In this document: in pieces, positions 50,165-60,149 of the stretch
How the letters are laid out: each line of letters starts with the position of its first letter
Position numbering within the stretch: the first letter of the stretch is position 1
Source of the DNA: Paramoeba atlantica
Lineage: Eukaryota; Discosea
Reading direction: 5' to 3'
Assembly (NCBI GenBank): GCA_977017575.1
Contig: CDRNVI010000021.1
Location: 62,001 to 126,000, forward strand
DNA: 64,000 nucleotides
Program-made: the position numbers and the translations under genes
The notes under the pieces: model-generated
The model's database searches: none
Told to the model about the DNA's origin: nothing
The model's input: only the letters and a program-made list of their open reading frames with translations

Positions 50165-53100
50165 GTTTTTTTTTTGGTGAGCCCAAAACTAGCAAATGTA
50201 TGTAAAGCCCAACCAAACCGAGCAAACCCAAACCAAGCAAACCCGAAACGAGCAAACCTCAACCTGCCACCTCTCTCACTACCCCGGACCTTATTGCCCG
50301 CAGGACCGTCAGACGCTGGCCACAACCCCCCTGCAGAACCAGGAACCAAACAAAGCAACCACGACACTTACCGCCCCACCCTTGCCCACGAGGTTTTCCA
50401 CCTCTTGGCCGCTTGCTACTCTTCCTTCCCGTACCCCAGGAGAGCCAGGTCGGGGCCCGTTGCGGGTAATCGCAAGACTAGCATTCGGGCCTGCGACCTC
50501 ATCAGCGTTACATTCAGAGCTGTGAGAATCTGGTGTAAGGCCGCCCCCTTCGATATGTCACTGCCCGATTTAGCCGCCCTAGCTACTGCCACCTCTCGGA
50601 GAACAGACATTGCGCTGGGACACCACGAGCCGTAGGATTCTACGACCATGGCTCCGAACTTAAAGTGTGCTGCAGTCGCCTCTGCGCGTTGCATGCTCTT
50701 GTTCACGGTGGCATATTGTTCCGCGAACGACCCCGCCGTCACCCAGTTAGCGTCACGGACTGTGTCCGTATACTTTTGTTGCTGGACATGGGTGACAGCG
50801 AAGTCGAGTACAAGGGACCGACCGAGGTGGCTGTCTATAAAGACATCTGCAGGCCTAGTGAGGGTGCCCCCCGGACCCTTGTTTCCCAGGCTGACCTCTC
50901 GTTTGGGGGCGATCCCGGCCTTGGAACACTCCGCCGCAAACTGTGTTGCCAGAGCATTGTGTCGGGAAATGATACCACGCCCGCTTTTGCACGACATCGC
51001 GTGATCCCCCTCTGGACCAAGCGGCTGCGTGCATTTGTCCATGGGGCAAGGTCGGGTGCCGGGGTATATGTTCTCCCCAAGCCACCAGCGTACCGGCATC
51101 CGGAACTCTGTCGGGGTATATGCGTGACCGTTCTTCTTGGAAGGCAAAACAAATGCCCACTCCGACGCTCCTTCCCCCGTTTCAGAGATCCATCGGGCCC
51201 TCGTCCGCGGGTCAGCGGTATTAAGCGCGTTGTTGTATTCCTGGGAAGAGATCGAGTGACTGAGATCTCGTTGTCTGGGAACTACCGCTTCATTTCTAGA
51301 TTCGCTCGCTTCGATAGTACTAAAGAGGGAACGATCTGACACAACCATGCTCTTGGGTATTGTGCCATTTTCGCCGTCTACCAGATTTAGTCCAGCGCGA
51401 TTGTTGACATCGCTCACTGCTTCTTCGAAACCTTTTGCTTCGGTGGGGGCCCAGCCATCCTTCCTTGATGCGAATGCCACGGAGGCCACGTAAGCAGAAG
51501 AGGAATGTTCCTCTGCTGAACGGAGCCCTAGCCCTCCGAAGCGCTTGTCTCGTTGTGTCTGTCGCCGGGCGTCATCGCCAAGTGGGTGGAAAAAGTTTTC
51601 GACAGTGGACTGAACAGTGTCGTCCAGGCGTCGACAAATATCTTGCCGTGCAGATGTCGGGGTGGTACGGAGAGAGTAGACCATCTTGCAGAAGCCTGTA
51701 CAATGCCGGATGAGGGAGAGAGCGATCTGGGGATCCTCGAGCAAAGTTATAGCGGTTAGGGAATCTTGGGCCAGTTCGAAGGCATTGTCCAAATGGAATT
51801 TATGACAGTATTCAGTGGATCCGACTGGGCTACCTAAAATGTTAAAATTACCCTCTAAGTTTTTATTCGGGCCAGGGATGTCAGGGAAAACGGAGGCGCG
51901 AGGGGATGATGAGGGGTGTAAGGCGAGTTCACATTTAGCGGCATTGATATGGAGTCCCCGTTGTGGTCCTTTGATTTCCAGCACGTCGAATGCGTGCCGC
52001 ACATCAGCAGATGATCCAGCCAGCACCCCGTCGTCCAGATACCACAGATTCAAATCGAGCATTGGGGCTACCGCGTGAATTTCCGCCGCTACTTCTCTCA
52101 GGACCAGGGAAAAAAGGAGAGGACCTAAGGGGTCGCCTTGTTGCACTCCTTCAGAAGACGGAATGGTGCGTGTTCCGAAAGTAAGTAGGCTGTCCGAAGA
52201 GTAACACCAATCTACGTAGTGACTGAGAGCGGGAAAGTGTTCGCGAGTAAGGGCAATGATCCAGTCCCGTGAGACATGGTTAAATGCGTTTTTCAGGTCA
52301 ATTTTGCATAGAATGAAGTCATTGTCGTCAACGTGAGAATCGAATGTCTGTCTGCATCGATGGATGACGCGCTCAGACCCTGCTGGAGTGGCCACACCGT
52401 ATTGGTGTCCTTTGAAGAGCTTACGAGCTGTTGTTTTGGCGGAGAGACAGGCGACTTTGCTCACCAGGCGACGGAGCGTCTCTCCGGCCGCTATTGGCCG
52501 CACGTCGCGCCCCCCTTTCTTTAAAGCGCATAAGCGGCCTCCAGCGAAATAGCACTGAACTTCGAGCGGGACTTGCCCCGCGAGCATGTGGTTCGTAAAG
52601 TCGGTCAGTGTACCCAATGGATCCGTACGGCCGTCATGGTGGTACTCTAGTGCCACTTGTACGTGTTCAGGGCGTAGCCCAAAAGCGCCACCCGATGACC
52701 CCCGGTGAAAAGTTGCAAGAGCCTGCGTTACGTCTTCCTCTGTGGCTCGAAGTGGTTTTGGTCCCATTTCCGTCGATGAACTGAGGGGTTTCACCGACGT
52801 AGCGAGTCGGGATGGATGCTTAGCTTGGAGTTTAGTGTAAGTATCATCGTCATCCGGGGCTAGTGGTTCAGAGGTTAGGGCAGCCATGGCTCGAGATAGT
52901 TCCGAGTCGCGAACGAGTCTTTCAGCTCGCATAGCAGATTTGGTTATCTCGTCCTCCGGACTCTGTGCTTGTGCGACGCGTTTTTTGTGTTGTAGGCTCG
53001 CAATTGTTTCGTTCCAAAGGGGGAGAAATTCTTTCCGTGACCACCGGGCGAGACACTTCCGAACGTGCGAGGCGTACGATAGTTTTGCCCTGCTCCCCCC

Positions 53101-53735
53101 ACGATGAGGTGCCGGTAGTACGCATTTCGGTAGCATGGCGAGAAGAGTCCAGGCCTCAACTGTATTGTCTCGTACAGCGGAAGAGAGACACTCACAGAAG
53201 ACTTTCGCCCACCCCTGGCGACAGCTGTTGGGAATGTCTTTGCATGTGTTGAGAGGTGTCGAACAGATTGACGCCAGGGAGGGAAGGGGTTCGGCGACGG
53301 CTTGTGCTGCAAAAAATGCAGGGTTGTCCCTCGGGTCGCCCCCTGTCTGTGTAGGTTCGGAGATAGGTGGGGGAGAAGAGCAGCGGAAAGCGCAGTTTTC
53401 GGCATGGGTGACCTGTTTGCTTAGGTTGTAGTGCCTGTTGCAATCCCTGCATCGGAAACGTCCCTCCTCGTTCCACCAGGTATCAGGCACCTCGTCCCCG
53501 TGTCTGCGGGATACGTGGTTATAAAAGGATTGCCATTGGCCCCCGTGAGGCACAGTTTGCCATGCACATCCCTGAGAAGGACATTTCCGCGTGTTTCCAT
53601 TGACTGTAGGCGGCTTTTCTGGAGTGGTATTGGGGGGTTGATTGAGCCTTTCGGTATCTGAGGAATCGCGTGGCCCTGGTTTCGACACCTGCACGCGACG
53701 TTTACGCTTACCCGTGGGGGTGTTAGTGTTCTGTT
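50165..53735 (-). mobile_element. LINE-A copy A3, longest LINE-A, one uninterrupted ORF
   Basis: From the A-tail (about A9 at 50166-50175) through a 3' UTR rich in CAAACC/CGAGCAAAC repeats (50176-50300) to the ORF 50416-53735. The upstream border is the A-tail of LINE-E4 (53736-53744), so the original 5' end was lost or displaced by E4. It has no stop or frameshift across RT and RLE and is the best candidate here for a recently active LINE. Confidence 0.85.
50416..53735 (-). CDS. LINE-A3 polyprotein: zinc fingers, RT, Cys/His, RLE
   Basis: About 1105 residues. A basic leader (GKRKRRVQVSK) is followed by CPSQGCAW...FYNHVSRRHG (C2H2) and CRDCNRHYNLSKQVTHAENC (second Cys/His unit), which in R2-like elements bind the target. 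RT: CKIDLKNAFNHVSRDW (about 52290), EGVQQGDPLGPLLFSLVLRE (about 52135), LWYLDDGVLAG (about 52035). Then the Cys/His cluster CPMDKC..HAMSCKSGRGIISRH and RLE LTRPADVFIDSHL plus LVLDFAVTHVQQQKY (about 50790-50860). The frame continues upstream into (TA)n and E4 tail sequence, so the first Met of that frame is not native and the true start is unknown. Confidence 0.85.
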
Positions 53736-53755
53736 CCTTTTTTTTTGCTGTCTTA

Positions 53756-53787
<32 letters not shown>

Positions 53788-53887
53788 ATACATGTATGTT
53801 ATGTAAATGCGCCAATTACTATCTCAAGTTCTGAAAAATCTATCCTGACTGCAGGCTTTAGAAGCTCTTCCCCTCTTTAGAAACTCT

Positions 53888-55522
53888 TTATACAGCGAAC
53901 TGGAGCGCCCCCTTGTCCTTCTCAAGGTAATTCCGAAGTTGTGAATATAGTATGGCACCATTTTGCTCCTGTAGCAAAAGTTGTAGCTCAAGCTGAAGCT
54001 GCTGTCGAGGTACGCTGCCCGCATCTGCGAGGGCCATTAACAGCGACTTCGTATTGAAATGGAGGGATCCACCAGAGAGGATGGGAATACATCTGAATTT
54101 TTCTTTCGCGATTTTATTTGTTGCGACATAAGTATCGTGTTTTCGTTTGATGGCGTCCCGGAATAGCTTATTGCATTTCGTTCCCAAATTTGAAGGCGCT
54201 AATTCATGTACCACGGTGAAATCGTAATATATTTCTCCATCATTCCAGTAAATTACGAGATCTAGTCCAGAGCGGCGAAAAGATTTCCCTCCGCACACTT
54301 TACTATGTGTCTGCCTGTATTCCGGCCCGACTACTTCATTGCATTGCGTGCACCGATACGTTGAATATAGGCGCGGTTCCTTCTCACAAGGAATGCCAGC
54401 TTTCAAGCTTAACTCATAGAGGAAATTCACTAGCGTGCTATGTTTCACGGTTGCGTTGAGCCCTGAGCATTTTGTGCAGCCTGCTATATGCGTCAGAATG
54501 GAACCGGATGTTAGTAGAACTTTGCATCCTGGGCATAACATTCGGGGTGGAAGTTCCGGATGAGTTAGACCTAGTCTAGGTAAAAGTGCCAGAGTGAATA
54601 GATGAGATGGCACAAACCGTGCGCTTGACATGATCCATCCGTAGTTTCCTTTATGCGTCGTTGCTTGCAATATAGATGCCATGTGAGATTCCGACTCCGT
54701 GAGTTGCACCCAAGTTTTCGCGTGTATCTCTGCCGCCTGCGTTGATTCGTCTACTGGTACGTCCTTATGCATGTTGGCATTCGCTTCTTGGAATTCCCCA
54801 GTCCGAACTGAATTGGTTTTTGGGCGTTCAAGAACTGTGAATTTCGAAGATTCATATGCCGCTTTGCGGGTAGGTAGACACGCAGTCAGACCCAGGCCTC
54901 ATTTCTTTACAGGTAGTCTAAGTAGCGAAATCTGGTCGTCGGATAGCTTTCCAAACCACGAAGTGAGAACTTCCGCAATGGCATTGTCAAAATTGAACGT
55001 TAATGCCTCAGTCGCAGTTGGGTTATGTACACGCATGTGATAAGTTTGCCGTACGTTTACACATTTTGACAGCAATTGGGTTGACACGTTGTTTGCTCCC
55101 ATGAGCTTGAGTCTCCTGAAAATTGCATCGTGCTTTTTGAATGTACTTAAAAGTTTCTCACTAACTTTATCATCATCTCCTATAAAAGCTCCGAGTGTTT
55201 TCAGTGCATCTTCTTCATTTCTCACCCCTGCATCCCTGATGTCATCAGGTAAAGGCTCCTTGTTTACCCCGCTGAACCAGACGCACTTCTCAGTTGATAC
55301 GAGGAGATCTTCCGCTGCCAGCAGTTCTTTTAGGCGTACAAAAGCTTTGCTTAAGAGTTGCGTGTCGTGGGAAGCGAGGTTAATATCATCAACGTATGCA
55401 GCAATCGTGATGTCAGGGAATTCTGCAGCCAAAGTTTCAATAATTGGTTGTAAAAAGGCGCAATTGGGACACTTCCTTTTGGGACAATTTGATAGACGGG
55501 CTGTCCATGACTCCGGTGGCAT
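53888..55522 (-). pseudogene. LINE-E4 RT palm to C-terminus, with one in-frame stop
   Basis: IAAYVDDINLASHD (motif C, about 55390), VSTEKCVWFSG, LLRLPVKK then TGA (54899-54901) where relatives have KKGGLGL; the same frame continues GLGLTACLPTRKAAYESSKF. Knuckle CPGCKVLLTSGS..HIAGCTKCSGLNATVKH, RLE RSGLDLVIYWNDGEIYYDFT (the usual RSGPDL Pro is Leu), tail LSGGSLHFNTKS..LLQEQNGAILYSQLRN. The stop and the P-to-L change suggest an inactive copy. Confidence 0.82.
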
Positions 55523-56183
55523 GAGTGCGTGGCCCGGGTGAATTCGCGCTGGACTCTATATTGTCGCGTTCCTCGCTGTCGGCCCCGGACACTGCACCCA
55601 GCTGAGAAAGATTGATGCCCTTCGGGCGTTTCTTCTTTTTACGGCCTTTACTGCTACCCTTTACTGAGAAGCGAAGATCAGGAGGCGTGAGATCGGGAAA
55701 AACTAGCCTGTTATCAGCATAGTCATATTCGGCACAGCCTTCCCTGCGGTTATGGCGCTCGTACTTCTCCTTCACAGCCCTGCTAGAGGACTTTAATTGG
55801 CTGAGTGAAGAGGAATTGGCTCCTTCGAATTGGAACTCGAGGCTTTCCGTCGGGCGGACACTGGAGAACAGTTCTTCTTCGGTGGTAGCATTCTGGTGTC
55901 CTGTGTCTGGCGTTTCGCCTTCTGTGGAGTTCTTAATGTCGCAGGCAATCTTGTCAGCGCGCTCCAATAATTCAGATGAGGGATCAGGTGGAAGTGGCGT
56001 GGTATAAAGACTCTCCTCGAATGTACTCACCCCTTCGACTAGATCTTTATTGGCTTCAAATTGATCCCAAGAGCCAAGCTTGTGCGCGCTAGCTTCGTGC
56101 TGGAAGTCGGTACCCTGCTTAGCTTTGGACCGGGTTGTCACCATAGGGCGTAAGGATGATATAAAGAGAAAAGAAATCAACAA
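55437..56183 (-). CDS. LINE-E4 N-terminal region
   Basis: MVTTRSKAKQGTDFQHEASA follows the SL by about 40 nt. The region is acidic and Ser-rich, with one basic cluster (KGSSKGRKKKKRPKG). At about 55480 the sequence changes to RT (CAFLQPIIETL). The second in-frame ATG (about 56145) is the more likely start, because the first lies only a few bases after the SL 3' end. Confidence 0.65.
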   Translation of the reverse strand: MLISFLFISSLRPMVTTRSKAKQGTDFQHEASAHKLGSWDQFEANKDLVEGVSTFEESLYTTPLPPDPSSELLERADKIACDIKNSTEGETPDTGHQNATTEEELFSSVRPTESLEFQFEGANSSSLSQLKSSSRAVKEKYERHNRREGCAEYDYADNRLVFPDLTPPDLRFSVKGSSKGRKKKKRPKGINLSQLGAVSGADSEERDNIESSANSPGPRTHATGVMDSPSIKLSQKEVSQLRLFTTNY

Positions 56184-56220
56184 GGTACAACAAGGTACAG
56201 AAACCTTATCTTTATCGTTA
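56178..56220 (-). other. Spliced-leader-like sequence at the LINE-E4 5' end
   Basis: On the minus strand: AACGATAAAGATAAGG then TTTCTGTACCTTGTTG, with the last ten bases repeated. The same core heads the R1 repeat at 62880-62910. The 3' part matches SL RNA exons of kinetoplastids and diplonemids (CAGTTTCTGTACTTTATTG from memory). It marks an RNA that was trans-spliced before retroposition. Confidence 0.75.
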
Positions 56221-56252
56221 AAGATTTCTTCCTCTTTCTTCCTCTTTCTTCC

Positions 56253-56355
56253 TCTTTTTTTTTTTGATATTTCCTGCCGTTGACTTTTTCTACGACGTAT
56301 TTCTTGAACTTCTTATCAATAACTTGCTGCATCAGTGCTGTCTTAATATATATAC
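56253..56355 (-). mobile_element. LINE-E 3' tail fragment with its own A-run
   Basis: (TA)n-TTAAGACAGCACTGATGCAG..., then about 70 bp to A11 (56253-56263). It matches 57165-57245, which reads past this A-site, and the E4 tail, which stops at TTAAGACAGC. Only the terminal part was copied. Confidence 0.65.
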
Positions 56356-56630
56356 ACGAGCTCGCGTTGAAGGCCGGCTTGATGATGATGATGATGAATT
56401 AGGCAATATATCTCCGAGGAGATGTTACCTCCCTAGAACAAGCCTCCCCTTATCGCTTGCTAGGAGCTGTGCCACGCAGCACGCAAGTCAAATCCGAAGA
56501 TTTGACCAGATCGAGCGCGAGCAGCCAGCTTATCTTTTTTTATCCCCTTTTATATACTACAAGAGAATATTCTTTATGAAAAAACACTTCTTTTGAAGTG
56601 AAAAAACACAACACACTCCAAAGATTATGC
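56356..56630. other. Unassigned stretch
   Basis: Nothing convincing: a GATGATGATGATGA run, short inverted pairs such as CTTCTTTT/GAAGTG, and no LINE or DIRS similarity. Confidence 0.4.
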
Positions 56631-56631
56631 T

Positions 56632-56692
56632 GAATGACACCCACCCTAGTTTCTTAGTACCTTGTTATATCCGGTACTGGGCGGTGTCATTC
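56632..56692 (+). ncRNA. Nested-hairpin sequence with a second copy at 60075-60130
   Basis: Outer stem GAATGACACC/GGTGTCATTC (56632-56641/56683-56692) and inner stem AGTACC/GGTACT (56656-56661/56673-56678), with loop TTGTTATATCC. The second copy on the minus strand reads GAATGACGCC...AGTACC..GGTACC..CATTC. Similar primary sequence and folding suggest a structured RNA or the end of a small retroposon; not a known RNA family to me. Confidence 0.45.
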
Positions 56693-56699
56693 TCACGCT

Positions 56700-57048
56700 G
56701 CGATGTCTGGGAAGGCCGGCTTGCCATGTGAAAGAGAACCCCGCCAATTCACCTCATATCGATGTACGGCGTGCTCTGAAAGTTTTGCACCGCACCAAAA
56801 GCGCAATCATGAGCGAAAATGCGGAACAGGAAGGATACAACGCTCCGGACCCGACTTAGTAATATACTGGGCATCTGGCGAGAAATATTACGATCTGACA
56901 ATTGCTCATGAGTTAAGCCCCTCCAATCAAGGCAAGCGCGGCCATCGCTTGATGCAAGATGCGATCAAACGAAAGCAAGTAACGTACGTCAATTCGGGTT
57001 TAATACCGGGAAACAAATTTGAATGCCTTCCCTTGCTTTCCGGGTCTT
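56700..57048 (+). pseudogene. LINE-E8 fragment: Cys pair and RLE
   Basis: GKAGLPCEREPRQFTSYRC, CSESFAPHQKRNHERKC, RLE RSGPDLVIYWASGEKYYDLT, LSPSNQGKRGHRLMQDAIKR, SGLIPGNKFECLPLLSG, then a break. Truncated at both ends; the right edge meets the repeated GGGTCTTAACAAAA (57045 and 57063). Confidence 0.78.
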
Positions 57049-57049
57049 A

Positions 57050-58021
57050 ACAAAAGAAAGGGTCTTAACAAAAGGTCAAAAGCGTCACGAAGATGCCCAA
57101 GGTGTGGACTCCTTCCACGAAACTCACGAATCTCCTCTTATAAAAATGGTTTTTACGTACAATAATCTTGCCGTTAACTTTTTCTACGACGTATTTCTTG
57201 AACTTCTTATCAATAACTTGCTGCATCAGTGCTGTCTTAATATATATATATATATACATGTATATATGTTATGTAAATGCGCCAATTACTATCTCAAGTT
57301 CTGAAAAATCTATCCTGACTGCAGGCTTTAGAAGCTCTTCCCCTCTTTAGAAGCTCTTTATATAGCGAACTGGAGCGCCCCCTTGTCCTTCTCAAGGTAA
57401 TTCCGAAGTTGTGAATATAGTATGGCACCATTTTGCTCCTGTAGCAAAAGTTGTAGCTCAAGCTGAAGCTGCTGTCGAGGTACGCTGCCCGCATCTGCGA
57501 GGGCCATTAACAGCGACTTCGTATTGAAATGGAGGGATCCACCAGAGAGGATGGGAATACATCTGAATATTTCTTTCGCGATTTTATTCGTTGCGACATA
57601 AGTATCGTGTTTTCGTTTGATGGCGTCCCGGAATAGCTTATTGCATTTCGTTCCCAAATTCATGTACCACGGTGAAATCGTAATATATTTCTCCATCATT
57701 CCAGTAAATTACGAGATCTGGGTTTTTTTTTAATTCCCTTGTAATGAAAAGACTCATCATTATGCGAGGACTGTTTTTATCCAAGACATTTGTATATATG
57801 ATTTACTATGTGTCCGGGCATTTTGATATACCTTTAATTTTTAATATCTGTAGTTCCCTTGCAGTAATTTTAAGTTTCCCTCAAGTTGGGTGGGCAAGAT
57901 TTTTCTATTCTTCACTACTTAACCCGGCACGTGCTCCTAGAAAGTTGCGCAATTGGGAGAACACGATAGCACCGTTTTGCTCCTGTAGATTGAGCGCGAA
58001 GATCTGGTCCAGAGCGGCTTC
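57050..58021 (-). mobile_element. LINE-E5, 3' part, nearly identical to E4, split by E6
   Basis: 57285-57716 matches 53800-54240 almost base for base, including the coding tail (RDAIKRKHDTYVATNKIAKE, LSGGSLHFNTKS). A small deletion near 57660 and the truncation make it a pseudocopy. The 3' UTR has (TA)n and continues past TTAAGACAGC to about 57050, further than in E4. Sequence after E6 (58007-58021, AGATCTGGTCCAGAGCGG) continues the E5 match. Confidence 0.78.
57722..58006 (-). mobile_element. LINE-E6, extreme 3' end of an E3-type LINE, inside E5
   Basis: About 285 bp matching 47865-48080 (the E3 tail ending in its 3' UTR), with an A-tail (57723-57730 on the minus strand). Bordered by the 8-bp duplication AGATCTGG (57714-57721 and 58007-58014). 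A textbook 5'-truncated LINE insertion. Confidence 0.78.
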
Positions 58022-58300
58022 CTCCTCCCTCTAAGGTCCTGCAGATTTTTTACGGTCACAGGGTACGTTCGTCGAAGGTCCCCCCTAGCCCTTAAGCACA
58101 TCGAAAGTTGTACACTTTCGATGAATCTTCATCGAAGGTGTTTTTGACTTTTTTTGACTTTTTGTTTTTGAACGAATTTTTCCATTGGCTGTTGAAAACA
58201 CGTTGCATGAAACATATAATTTCATTTTAAATTCAATAATTTTTTTTTTGTCTGAATTCTGACTTTCCGTTTTCTTTCACATTTTGGCTGGGGGGAAAAA
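58022..58300. other. Non-coding stretch with inverted repeat at 58099-58123
   Basis: CATCGAAAGT/ACTTTCGATG (58099-58123) is followed by AATCTTCATCGAAGGTGTTT, as at 40093-40135. The rest is AT-rich without recognised content. Confidence 0.55.
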
Positions 58301-58304
58301 AACA

Positions 58305-58430
58305 ATTAATAAGGGGGGAGAAGTATGAATCGCGGCATTGCCTCTATATTTTGACCCAGTAGACGAACCAAGTACATAGTAGGTCCATTGGGGGGGTATA
58401 TGAATTTAAAACAAGCAATCAAATTAGCAA
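58305..58430. repeat. Left copy of a roughly 120-bp direct repeat bordering LINE-E7
   Basis: GGGGGGAGAAGTATGAATCG, GGCATTGCCTCTATATTTT, CAGTAGACGAACCAAGTA, GGTCCATTGGGGGGG and CAAGCAATCAAATTAGCAAT also occur, in the same order, at 59403-59525. The final block is the reverse complement of the LINE-A1 3' end. Confidence 0.65.
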
Positions 58431-58434
58431 TTTT

Positions 58435-59400
58435 TTATTTTTTATTTTTTATAATCCCTATTCAAAAATAATCCCGCCTGAATTTCAATCCGTAAACATT
58501 TAAGCTTACGCGTCTTTGTAAGCTGAATCTAAAGATGAAATAAGCTAATACTTTTATTTTTTTCTGATGATTAGAGACTAATTTTCTGCGTCTGCCGATT
58601 TGATCAATAGCTATGCATCTGGGCATAGACTTCGTTTCCATTTAAGTCTTGAAGCATCAATTTGAATTCCATTTCCACTCTCCCTCGATCCAGCATTGCC
58701 GCATCCGCCAACGCGTGAAGTACGAACCTCGTGTTTTGGTGATGAGATCCGCAAGAAAGCACAGGTAGACACTGGAAGGCGTAATCAGGAATCATTCCAG
58801 TGGCGACGTACGTTTCATTCTTGAGTGCGATGACATCTTGCAGAAGTTTCGTGCAAGTCTTGTTTTGGTTGGATGATGATAATTCATGGACTACCGATAG
58901 GTCATAGAAAATTTCGCCCGTGTTCCAGAATACCACCAGATCAGGCCCCGAACGATAATATTGCCTTCCTTTGCAAGTTTTTTCATGGATCGCTTTGTTT
59001 TCCGGAGGAACCTGTGTACCACACTCACCGCATCGCCATGTGCTGAACGCTCTAGGTTCCCTCTCGCAGGGAATGCCCGCCTTTCCGCATAAATCGAAAA
59101 TATACTTGACCAGGGCGTTATGTTTCGTCGTGGCGTTTATACCCGCACACCGCACGCAGCCTGGAATGTGCAACAACGCGGTCTGATTGGTGAGCACCAT
59201 TTTGCACCCCGGACATAACAGTCTGTCCGGGAGTCGTGGATGGCCAATTCCCAATCTAGCCATGATAGCAATTTCGAAATGATGGGATGGCACTAAACGT
59301 ACATCAGACGTGATCCAATCATAGCTGCCTTTTCGGGTCGTTGCCCTTAGGATCTTAGAGATGAATGGGTCCTTCTTTATTTTCTCCAAAAAATTTTTGC
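58435..59400 (-). mobile_element. LINE-E7, 5'-truncated
   Basis: ORF 59389-58604 (minus): TTRKGSYDWITSDVRLVPSH, knuckle CPGCKMVLTNQTA..HIPGCVRCAGINATTKH, WRCGECGTQVPPENKAIHEK, RLE RSGPDLVVFWNTGEIFYDLS, ending NGNEVYAQMHSY. The 3' UTR ends in a TTTTTTATTTTTTA-type tail (58428-58450). It lies between the roughly 120-bp direct repeats. Confidence 0.82.
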
Positions 59401-59479
59401 AATAAATAGGGGGGGAGAAGTATAAAACGCGGCATTGCCTCTATATTTTTACTCAGTAGACGAACCAAGTAGGTCCATT

Positions 59480-59860
59480 GGGGGGGGTATATGATTTGTA
59501 AACAAGCAATCAAATTAGCAATTTCACATGTTGTAGCCCAAAACTAATAATTCAACCTGCCTTAAGTTACAGTATTTATGATTTTGATAACAATAATAAT
59601 AAAAAGAAGCAATTTATGCCCAATCCATTCGCGCGTTCCGGACCGGGTCTTTCGACCACTCCTCGGCCTGACTTGTGAACCCTTCCCTTGTTATATGGGA
59701 GGGCGCAGGCGCGGGCCTGTGTCGACAGCGACACGGTCACGAAACAGGATGCTGGCCGACGGGGAGGAGATTCACTACCCGTGTACTACCTCACTTGGGG
59801 TACCTAGCCCTCGCGGGCTAGGCGTGAGCATAGACTCTGTCGACCCGACCAGCATCCGGG
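59480..59860 (-). mobile_element. LINE-A 3' UTR-only copy
   Basis: Inverse of 3395-3640 of LINE-A1 with few differences, including both hairpins (CTAGCCCTCGCGGGCTAG near 59810, GTGTCGACAGCGACAC at 59719-59734), followed by the AT-rich end (GCTAATTTGATTGCTTG). No coding sequence: an extremely short TPRT product. Confidence 0.75.
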
Positions 59861-60149
59861 CTCACATTGGAGAACCTCACTCATGAGAGCAAGGCTTGAG
59901 AATAGGTGGGTAAGACACTGGGTAGGGGCTTATGCCCCTACCAAAGACCCCGCTGGATCCGCCACGGGGATGCGTGACACCATCATCCGGGCCTTCTCCC
60001 TGTGCCACCCCCTGTGCCGCCCTCTCTCCAGCTTCCTGTGCCACCCCTTGCGCCGCCCCTTGTGCTGCCGCCCGAGAATGGCGACCCCGGTACCGAACAT
60101 AACAAGGTACTAAAAAACTAGGGTAGGCGTCATTCACGCTTTTTTGAAC
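59861..60149. other. GC-rich repeat region and hairpin copy
   Basis: On the plus strand, CTGTGCCACCCCCTGTGCCG-type units (about 59998-60068) form a short degenerate array. 60075-60140 (minus) is the second copy of the nested hairpin described at 56632. GGTAGGGGCTTATGCCCCTACC (59920-59941) is a strong inverted repeat. Confidence 0.5.

Larger units (their letters stand above)
53736..56220 (-). mobile_element. LINE-E copy E4 with spliced leader at the 5' end and an internal deletion
   Basis: 5' (high-coordinate) end: SL-like sequence 56220-56188, a repeated 10-mer TACCTTGTTG, then ATG at about 56145 or 56183. The N-terminal part runs to about 55480, where it jumps to CAFLQPIIETLAAEF in the RT palm; the fingers and motif A are missing. 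The 3' UTR ends (TA)n-TTAAGACAGC-A9 (53736-53780). Both ends being present indicates a complete insertion of an internally deleted RNA, or a deletion after insertion. Confidence 0.8.

Noticed and set aside
57065-57259. Small host gene (KTALMQQVIDKKFKKYVVEK...)
   Set aside because: The sequence is the continuation of the LINE-E 3' UTR after (TA)n-TTAAGACAGC and recurs at 56264-56346 followed by an A-run.
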